This document shows positions 1 through 8,200 of a stretch of 15,319 bases of DNA, one piece after another (the stretch's first letter is position 1; the number at the start of each line of letters is the position of its first letter). Source of the DNA: Limiplasma sp045540635 (lineage in GTDB: Bacteria > Bacillota > Clostridia > Christensenellales > Aristaeellaceae); NCBI GenBank assembly GCA_045540635.1, contig JAZQHO010000203.1, forward strand, positions 1-15,319, written 5' to 3'. Both the position numbers and the translations under genes were made by a program. The notes beneath the pieces were generated by a model that was not told the origin of the DNA, did not search any database, and saw only the letters and a program-made list of their open reading frames with translations.

Positions 1-881
1 AGCCCCCGTTCCCCGCTGTGCGCGGTCTGTTCGACAAGCCCAGCAACATCAACAACGTTGAGACCTATGCCAACATTCCCCAGATCATTCTCAACGGCGC
101 CGACTGGTTCACCTCCATTGGCACCGAGAAGAGCCCCGGCACCAAGGTATTCGCTCTGGGCGGCAAGATCAACAACACCGGTCTGGTAGAGGTTCCCATG
201 GGCACCCCCCTGCGCGACATCATCTACAAGATCGGCGGCGGCATCCCCGGCGGCAAGGCTTTCAAGGCTGTGCAGACCGGCGGCCCCTCCGGCGGGTGCA
301 TCCCCGCAGATCTGCTGGATACCCCCATCGAGTATGATACCCTCACTGCCATCGGTTCCATGATGGGTTCCGGCGGTATGATCGTTATGGACGAAGACAA
401 CTGCATGGTTGACATCGCCCGCTTCTTCCTGGACTTCACTGTGGACGAGAGCTGCGGTAAGTGCACTCCCTGCCGTATCGGTACCAAGCGCATGCTGGAG
501 ATCCTCGAGCGCATCACTGAGGGCAAGGGCGAAGAAGGCGACATCGAGAAGCTGGAAGCTCTGGCTACCAACATCAAGTCCACCGCTCTGTGCGGCCTTG
601 GCCAGACCGCTCCCAACCCCGTGCTCTCCACGCTGAAGTATTTCCGCAGCGAGTACGAGGCTCACATCAAGGAAAAGCGCTGCCCCGCCCACCACTGCCA
701 GAAGCTGCTCAACTACGAGATCACTGACAAGTGCCGCGGCTGCACCGCTTGCGCCCGTGTCTGCCCCGTCAACGCCATCAGCGGCAACGTGAAGGAAATG
801 CACGTGATCGACACCACCAAGTGCATCAAGTGCGGTTCTTGCATGGAGAAGTGCCGCTTCGGCGCCATCGTCAAGAACTAA
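1..881 (+). CDS. hydB: HydB, NADH/flavin subunit of multimeric [FeFe] hydrogenase (3' part only)
   Basis: The 5' part lies before the window; the reading frame is open from base 3 and ends at TAA 879-881. The product resembles the C-terminal half of NuoF/HydB: the GKPSNINNVET-type stretch follows the FMN/NADH fold, then an SLBB-like region with GGPSGGCIP near 280-305. The N3-type [4Fe-4S] site follows, with ESCGKCTPC near 447-475 and the distal Cys in LCGLGQTAPNP near 590-620. After a CPAHHC pair (about 682-700) comes a bacterial 2[4Fe-4S] ferredoxin tail, CRGCTACARVCP and CIKCGSCMEKC. That tail is typical of HydB and absent from plain NuoF. In the family, HydB oxidises NADH and passes electrons towards HydA in the cytoplasm. 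hydA follows after 24 bases, supporting a hydC-hydB-hydA order (hydC not seen). Wobble positions are strongly C-rich, suggesting high expression. NuoF of complex I or a formate dehydrogenase partner is possible, but the ferredoxin tail and hydA make HydB much more likely. Confidence 0.93.
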   Translation, partial: PPFPAVRGLFDKPSNINNVETYANIPQIILNGADWFTSIGTEKSPGTKVFALGGKINNTGLVEVPMGTPLRDIIYKIGGGIPGGKAFKAVQTGGPSGGCIPADLLDTPIEYDTLTAIGSMMGSGGMIVMDEDNCMVDIARFFLDFTVDESCGKCTPCRIGTKRMLEILERITEGKGEEGDIEKLEALATNIKSTALCGLGQTAPNPVLSTLKYFRSEYEAHIKEKRCPAHHCQKLLNYEITDKCRGCTACARVCPVNAISGNVKEMHVIDTTKCIKCGSCMEKCRFGAIVKN

Positions 882-890
882 TATCTGCAT

Positions 891-897
891 AAAGGAG
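891..897 (+). promoter_or_regulatory. Ribosome binding site of hydA (decides start)
   Basis: AAAGGAG lies 8 bases before ATG 906. An in-frame GTG at 897 overlaps this site and is therefore not the start. Confidence 0.85.
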
Positions 898-905
898 TGG
901 AAATA

Positions 906-2654
<1,749 letters not shown>

Positions 2655-2669
2655 TTTCATAGTCCCTGG

Positions 2670-2697
2670 GGCGGCGGGAGCGATCCCGCCGCCTTTT
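2670..2697 (+). terminator. Rho-independent terminator of the hyd operon
   Basis: A perfect 10-bp GC-rich stem, GGCGGCGGGA (2670-2679) with TCCCGCCGCC (2684-2693), encloses a GCGA tetraloop and is followed by TTTT. It begins 15 bases after the hydA stop and separates the hyd operon from the methyltransferase gene. Confidence 0.93.
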
Positions 2698-2710
2698 CGT
2701 ATGCAAAAGC

Positions 2711-2739
2711 TTGCCGATGGCATGAAAGTGTGTTTTAAT
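2711..2739 (+). promoter_or_regulatory. Predicted sigma-A promoter of the methyltransferase gene
   Basis: TTGCCG (2711-2716), a 17-base spacer, and TTTAAT (2734-2739) with an extended -10 TGT directly before it. The start of transcription would fall near 2746, giving a short leader before the ribosome site at 2756. The core GTGTTTTAATAA is repeated exactly in front of rbgA. Confidence 0.65.
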
Positions 2740-2755
2740 AAAATGAATCACGCAC

Positions 2756-2762
2756 AAGGAGG
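2756..2762 (+). promoter_or_regulatory. Ribosome binding site selecting a TTG start
   Basis: AAGGAGG lies 8 bases before TTG 2771. The in-frame GTG at 2762 overlaps the site, so TTG 2771 is the better start. Confidence 0.8.
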
Positions 2763-2770
2763 TGCCATCA

Positions 2771-3589
2771 TTGACAGATTTTGAACGTGTAAAGGGCTAC
2801 TATCAATACTTTAACGAGGACGAACGCCTGCTTCGCGACAGCAGCGGCAAGCTGGAATACGAAATGACCATGCGAAAGCTGCATCAGTTCCTTCCGCCCA
2901 CGGGTGACATTCTTGATCTTGGTGGCGCTACAGGTATTTATGCCTTTCCGTTGGCGGACAGGGGTTATCGGGTTCATCTGGCAGATTTATCAGAGAGGCT
3001 GGTCAATTTGGCAAGGGAAAAGAGTGAAAGCCGGATTTCCGGCAAGCTGGCCTCCTGCAGCGTAGCCAATGCAGTGGATCTTTCTCAGTACCCAAGCGGC
3101 AGCTTTGACGCTGTTCTGCTGTTCGGGCCCCTGTATCATTTGCTGGGCGAGGGGGAACGGCAGGCCTGCGTGCGTGAGGTGCAGCGTGTGCTCCGGCCCA
3201 ATGGCTTGGTGTTTGCCAGTTTTATTCCGTATCTCTCCGGCAGCATCGCTATTGTAGATCGCTATTTCTTTGCTCCGGATCAGGTGGGGCAGGGGAACCT
3301 GCGGGAGGTTTTTTCCTCCGGCCGCTTTACCAACAACGCCTCCCATGGCTTTCAGGAAGGGTACTATCCCACCTCCGATGAAATGCTGAAGCTGTTTGAA
3401 GAAGCAGGCTTCGCCAGAGTTCATCTTTCATCCATCCGGGGCTTCCTCTATGAAAAGGAAGACCGCTTTTACAGCCTTGAGGATGCTGCCATGCAGGAAG
3501 AAATTCTTCATTGGGCCATGGAAACCGCTGCCCAAAAGGAGATTATCGAAACCTGCGGACACGCCATGTACATAGGTCGAAAAGCATAA
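2771..3589 (+). CDS. Class I SAM-dependent methyltransferase, substrate unknown
   Basis: 272 residues from a TTG start, chosen by the AAGGAGG site 8 bases upstream. The class I Rossmann methyltransferase signature is clear. Motif I is ILDLGGATG (D49-G55), binding S-adenosylmethionine. The motif II acidic region is VHLADLS. A motif IV-like segment reads DAVLLFGPLYHLL, and a motif VI-like segment reads VLRPNGLVFASF. No membrane segment or signal peptide is seen, so it should be cytosolic. A roughly 90-residue C-terminal part, with GFLYEKED and a helical end, may form the substrate lid. The gene is a one-gene unit with its own promoter and terminator, so the neighbours say nothing about its substrate. 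Codons are less C-biased than in hydBA, suggesting low expression. Small-molecule, RNA or protein methylation are all possible; I cannot assign one. The fold call is confident and the function is open. Confidence 0.88.
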   Translation: MTDFERVKGYYQYFNEDERLLRDSSGKLEYEMTMRKLHQFLPPTGDILDLGGATGIYAFPLADRGYRVHLADLSERLVNLAREKSESRISGKLASCSVANAVDLSQYPSGSFDAVLLFGPLYHLLGEGERQACVREVQRVLRPNGLVFASFIPYLSGSIAIVDRYFFAPDQVGQGNLREVFSSGRFTNNASHGFQEGYYPTSDEMLKLFEEAGFARVHLSSIRGFLYEKEDRFYSLEDAAMQEEILHWAMETAAQKEIIETCGHAMYIGRKA

Positions 3590-3595
3590 TTGCTG

Positions 3596-3631
3596 CAGCG
3601 GCAGAGCAAAAACCTGCCGCTGTCTTTTTTT
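3596..3631 (+). terminator. Rho-independent terminator after the methyltransferase gene
   Basis: A 9-bp stem, CAGCGGCAG (3596-3604) with CTGCCGCTG (3614-3622), has a 9-base A-rich loop and is followed by TC and seven T residues (3625-3631). It starts 7 bases after the stop codon. Confidence 0.92.
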
Positions 3632-3674
3632 GCCTGCTATGAACACATGTTTGCAGAAGGGCTTCCGGAAAGGC

Positions 3675-3703
3675 TTGCGCTTTTTCCAAAACGGTGTTTT
3701 AAT
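3675..3703 (+). promoter_or_regulatory. Predicted promoter of the rbgA-rnhB-GT-comM unit
   Basis: TTGCGC (3675-3680), a 17-base spacer and TTTAAT (3698-3703) with an extended -10 TGT. The -35 match is weak (3 of 6). The -10 part is the same 12-base string, GTGTTTTAATAA, found before the methyltransferase gene. It follows a terminator and precedes the AGGAGG site by about 24 bases. Confidence 0.6.
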
Positions 3704-3726
3704 AATACTGAATGAATCTGCCCTTT

Positions 3727-3732
3727 AGGAGG
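3727..3732 (+). promoter_or_regulatory. Ribosome binding site of rbgA (TTG start)
   Basis: AGGAGG lies 8 bases before TTG 3741. The next in-frame ATG (3768) falls inside the conserved N-terminal YPGHMAKAK motif, so the TTG start is preferred. Confidence 0.85.
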
Positions 3733-3740
3733 TCTGCCTT

Positions 3741-4652
3741 TTGGATATTCAGTGGTATCCTGGACATATGGCGAAAGCCAAAAGACTGCTTGCTGCCCAG
3801 CTGAACAAAGTGGATCTGGTCATTGAGCTTTGCGATGCCAGACTGCCGCTCTCCAGCCGCAACCCTGCACTGGGTGCCATGGTGGAGCATAAACGGCGTA
3901 TTTTGCTTTTGTGCAAAGCTGATCTTGCTGAGAACGGCAAAACCCAGAAATGGCTGCAGTATTTCAAGAACCAAGGCATTGCTGCCATGGCTTATGATGC
4001 TACACCCAAAAAAACCAAGGAAGCCAAGGCGTTTATTGAAGAGGCCGCCCGTGCCGTCATCGAGCGCGGCGAGCGCAGGGGCATTGCCAAGACCATCCGA
4101 GCCATGGTGGTCGGCGTGCCTAATGTTGGCAAGAGCACCTTTATCAACCGTCTGTATGGTGGCACGATCGCTCACACCGGTGATCGTCCGGGCGTTACCA
4201 AGAGCAATCAATGGGTCAAGGTGTCTCCTTATTTGGAAGTCCTGGATACCCCCGGCATGCTCTGGCCCAAGCTGAACGATCAGCGTGCAGCGACCAGACT
4301 GGCTTACATCGGCACTATCAAGGATGCTGTGTACAACGTGGAGGAGCTGTGCATCAGCCTTTTGGAGGATCTGCTCATCGTCCGCCCCCAGCAGACCATG
4401 GAGCGTTTCAAAATCAAGGATGCTTCTCTGCGCGGCTACGATCTGCTGGAGGCTGTCTGCCGCGGCAGAGGCTTCCTGATGAAAGGCGGTATCTGTGATA
4501 CCGACCGCGGCTGTGCCGTTGTATTGGATGAATTCCGTGCAGGCAAGGTGGGCAAGCTCACTCTGGAAGATGTTCCCGAGCAGGTAAAGCCTGAGACAAC
4601 AGAAAAAGCAGGAGATGGCGAGAATGGCGAAACCCTCCCAGAAGAGAATTGA
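3741..4652 (+). CDS. rbgA: RbgA (YlqF), ribosome biogenesis GTPase
   Basis: 303 residues from a TTG start. It is a circularly permuted GTPase of the YlqF/RbgA family. The N-terminus has the family mark WYPGHMAKA. The G motifs come in permuted order: G4-like KADL (K59-L62), then G1/P-loop GVPNVGKST (125-133, K131), then G3 DTPG (169-172). A helical C-terminal domain follows (about 200-280), which in B. subtilis RbgA contacts rRNA. In the family, RbgA acts late in 50S assembly, helping to load uL16 and using GTP hydrolysis for its own release. The protein is somewhat longer than the usual 280-290 residues; the extra part is an acidic tail rich in Glu, Lys and Thr, and its codons overlap the rnhB start. 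rnhB next door is the classic partner order in Firmicutes. YqeH or YlqF-like paralogues are less likely given the N-terminal motif. Confidence 0.95.
   Translation: MDIQWYPGHMAKAKRLLAAQLNKVDLVIELCDARLPLSSRNPALGAMVEHKRRILLLCKADLAENGKTQKWLQYFKNQGIAAMAYDATPKKTKEAKAFIEEAARAVIERGERRGIAKTIRAMVVGVPNVGKSTFINRLYGGTIAHTGDRPGVTKSNQWVKVSPYLEVLDTPGMLWPKLNDQRAATRLAYIGTIKDAVYNVEELCISLLEDLLIVRPQQTMERFKIKDASLRGYDLLEAVCRGRGFLMKGGICDTDRGCAVVLDEFRAGKVGKLTLEDVPEQVKPETTEKAGDGENGETLPEEN
4610..4614 (+). promoter_or_regulatory. Ribosome binding site of rnhB inside rbgA
   Basis: AGGAG abuts ATG 4615 directly and lies 9 bases before ATG 4624. The spacing favours ATG 4624 as the working start. Confidence 0.7.
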
Positions 4653-5262
4653 GCACCACCTGCAAATGGTGGCTTATGATAAGCAATACAGCAGCTTTGG
4701 CACCTCTTTGGCCGGCATGGACGAGGTGGGTCGCGGCCCGCTTTGCGGCAATGTGGTCACTGCGTGTGTCATTATGCCTGCGGAGCCTCTGTTTCCCTGG
4801 ATCGACGACAGTAAAAAGCTCAGCGCCGCCCGCAGGGAAGAGGTCTACGAAGAGATTTTTAAACATGCGCTCTATATCGGTATCGGGGAGGCATCGCCCG
4901 AGGAGATCGATCGGATGAACATCCTCAATGCCACCAAGCTGGCAATGGAGCGGGCAGCCATGAACGCCCCTGCGTCTCTCTGTATTGTGGATGCGGTGCG
5001 GGATCTTCACCTGCCTTTTCCCACTTCGCCCATCATCAAGGGCGATAGCACCAGCTACAATGTTGCCGCTGCCAGCATCGTTGCCAAAGTGACCCGTGAC
5101 CGGGAAATGGCAGAGATGGCAAAGCTCCACCCCGAATACGGCTTCGAACGCAATATGGGATACGGCACCGCCGAGCACATCGCAGCGCTGCGCGCTTATG
5201 GCCCCACGCCGTTTCACCGCCGCAGCTTCATCGGCAAGCTGATGGGGGAGGAGAACGCATGA
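4624..5262 (+). CDS. rnhB: Ribonuclease HII
   Basis: 212 residues from ATG 4624; an ATG three codons earlier (4615) is too close to AGGAG. RNase HII cuts the RNA strand of RNA-DNA hybrids and starts removal of single ribonucleotides left in DNA. The signature is complete: GMDEVGRGP with catalytic D33 and E34, DDSKKLS (substrate loop), VDAV with D123, and ASIVAKVTRDR with D159. Further family marks are KGDSTS, NMGYGT, and the end motif TPFHRRSF. The length is at the short-to-normal end for the family. It overlaps rbgA by 29 bases and the following glycosyltransferase gene by 4 bases (ATGA), so all three are probably translated from one mRNA. One small difference is GPLCGNVV in place of the more usual GPLAGPVV. 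The call is secure. Confidence 0.96.
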   Translation: MAKPSQKRIEHHLQMVAYDKQYSSFGTSLAGMDEVGRGPLCGNVVTACVIMPAEPLFPWIDDSKKLSAARREEVYEEIFKHALYIGIGEASPEEIDRMNILNATKLAMERAAMNAPASLCIVDAVRDLHLPFPTSPIIKGDSTSYNVAAASIVAKVTRDREMAEMAKLHPEYGFERNMGYGTAEHIAALRAYGPTPFHRRSFIGKLMGEENA

Positions 5263-8200
5263 GAAAGGTCAAGCTTTCGCTTTGGACGGCGCTGCTTTTG
5301 CTGCTCGCCCTTCTGCTGCCCTTTGCTGTGCCGCAGGCTGCCCTTGCAGACAGCAATCTGCTCACCAATGGCGGCTTCGAAACGGTGGATCAGAACGGTG
5401 ATGCAGCCGGGTGGTACCAGAATGCCTATTATGATGAGATTGGCTATTCTCTTTTGACCATCACCGATCAGGTATCCCATTCCGGGCGGTATAGCGCCAT
5501 GGTAGAGAACGCCAGCCTGAATGATGCCCGCTTTATCTGCACCGTTAAAGTGAAGCCAAATTCCCTGTATAAACTTTCCGGCTATGTTCTTGTAGATTAC
5601 ATGAATCCGGACGGTAACGGTGCCAACCTTGCCATAGAAGATATCTATGCCTTTTCGGAATGTCTGTACGATACGCAGGGACAATGGCAGTATGTGGAGT
5701 GGTATGGGCGCACCGGTTCCGGCCAGAAAGAATTGACGCTGGGCGTGCGCGTAGGTGGCTATGGTGCAGAGAGCCTCGGCAGGGCTTATTTTGACGATAT
5801 TTGTCTGGAGAAAGTCTCCAAGCTTCCCGAGGGCATGGAGGCCATAAGCTGGCAGAAGGCCACGCCCGCAAAACCGGCTGCCCAGACACCCACTCAAACC
5901 AGCCACAGAGACCATGTGATTCTGTTTGTTTTGCTTGCACTGGCATTTATTGCTGCCTGCTGGTTCTATGTACAAAAAGGACGGCTGCTGCAATTGCCCA
6001 GCGTGGATCTGCTGGCGGTTGTTGCACTGGCCATCGCCTTTGTGGTCAGGGTCCTGCTGGGTGCCTACATGGAGGGCTACCCGGTGGATGTGGGCTGCTT
6101 CCAGGCGTGGAGCCTGCGTATGGCTGATAAAACGCCGCTGCACTTCTATTCCCCGGACTATTTCTGCGATTATCCTCCGGGCTATATGCTGCTGCTCTGG
6201 CCTGTGGGGCTTTTGCTGGAGGGTGTTCTGCCCACCGGCAATCATCCTCTGGCGCTGCTGGTGCTCAAATCTGTCCCCATGCTCTGCGACCTGATCACCG
6301 CAGTACTTCTGTATCTGTACGGAAAGAAGTATATCAAGCCTACGCAGGCGCTGCTGGTAGCAATGCTGTATGCGCTCAACCCCATGGTACTGCTCAACAG
6401 TGCAGTATGGGGGCAGGTGGACAGCGTGCTATCGCTGCTGCTTGTGATTTGTGCTGTCTTTGCGCTGGAATGCCGCTGGTCTGTGGCACTGCCGGTCTAT
6501 ATCGTATCCATTCTGGTCAAGCCGCAGGCGCTGCTGTTTGCGCCGGTAGCCGGTATCTGGCTGCTGATGAGCCTCTTTGGCCCGCAGAGCAAAGACGACC
6601 GTGACCGTTGGCGTGAATTGCTGATCGGTCTCGGGATCGGTATACTGGCTGCTGTGGCAATTGTTTTGCCCTTTTCGGTATATCAGGCAAAGCCTTTGGG
6701 CTGGTTGATCGATCTCTATCGCCAGACCCTTTCTTCCTATGCCTATGCAACGGTCAACACTGCAAACCTGTACTATCTGCTGGCTGCCAATTGGCGAAGC
6801 ATCTCCACACTGGTAGCCCCGCTTCTGCCGCTGGCAACAGCGCTGATTCTTGCAGGGCTTGGGGTTTGGGTGTTCCTCCGCCAGCGCCGGCAGGGAGGCT
6901 CTTTGCTGAGCAGCCGCAACGGCCGGCTCTCGCTGCTGCTGTTCACGTTTGCGGCGGTATTTGCTGTTTTTGCGCTGCTGGCTGCCGTGCAGGATCCCTT
7001 CGCAGGAAAGGTAAACTACGGCATCTACGGCTACACGATGATGATCTTCGTTTTTGCAGCCGCCATTCTTCTGATGCTGCACGACAGAGAGGATCTGCCC
7101 TTTTATCTTGCCTTGGCACTGCTGGGCGTGTATGTGCTGGGGGTCAAGATCCATGAACGGTATCTGTTCCCTGCGCTTGCCATGCTGCTGCTGGCATACC
7201 TGCGGAAGCGGGATAACCGTCTGATCTGGCTGATGGCTGCCGCCTCTGCGGTTGCATTCGTCAATACTGCCATCATTCTGGATAATGCGCTCCTGTTCGG
7301 CTCCAGCGCCGGTCATCTGAACGATGATACTTTGCTTCTCAACGTGCTGCTTGCGCTCCTGAACATGGGCATGTTCGCCTTTGGCTGCCTGATGGCCTAT
7401 ACCGGCCTTCGGGAAACGCCCCGTCGAGCCCCTGAAGAAAAAGAAGCAGCAGCACAGCAGAAGCTGCTGTCCGCTGTTGAGCGTGCACCCGAAGCATACC
7501 GCAGCCTGCTTCTCGAGCCCCGGAGCCCCGCCCTTCACCTTACATGGAAGGATTGGCTCATCATGGGTGTTGTTACGGTTGCATATGCTGTTCTCAGCTT
7601 TACCAACCTTGGCAGCACGGTTGCGCCTCAGCATGGTTTTATTTCCTCCTCCGGAGAGGAGACCGTCACCTTCCGCCTTGCGGAAAAGACTGAGTTCAGC
7701 ACGCTGTACTATGCCGGTGTCAGCAATTACGACTTCTCCATCTCCGTCAGCGATGACGGCATCAACTGGTCGGAGAGCTATCCCTGCCAGATGCGGGAAG
7801 GCCTGTGCTACCGTTGGAACTATGCCGTCAAATCCAATGTGGGTGAGGATGGCGCAGTGAATTATGCAGGTAATCAGCCTGCCGGTGTACTGTGGCTGGA
7901 GGGCCAATACCTGCGCCTGAATGCAGAGCGCAGCGGCCTGAATCTTTTTGAGATCGTTACCAGAGACAGGAACGGTCAGAATCTGGCGATGACGGTGGTG
8001 GATCATCAAGGTGGCAATGCTGCGATCCTTGAGACGGAAACCAGCCCCGAATACCTGCTGGACGAGCAGGATACCTGCATAGGGGAGCCCGGCTGGTACA
8101 CCGGCACATATTTTGATGAGATCTACCATGCCCGCACGGCCTATGAGCATCTGCACGGACAGCGTCCCTACGAAACCACGCACCCGCCGCTGGGCAAACT

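Noticed and set aside
1..881. Reading the first gene as NuoF of respiratory complex I
   Set aside because: The CPAHHC pair and the 2[4Fe-4S] ferredoxin tail are HydB features, and hydA follows directly.
3660..3673. TTCCGGAA palindrome between the methyltransferase gene and rbgA
   Set aside because: An 8-base palindrome of this type is expected by chance. It lies just upstream of the predicted -35, but no second copy or known operator match was seen.
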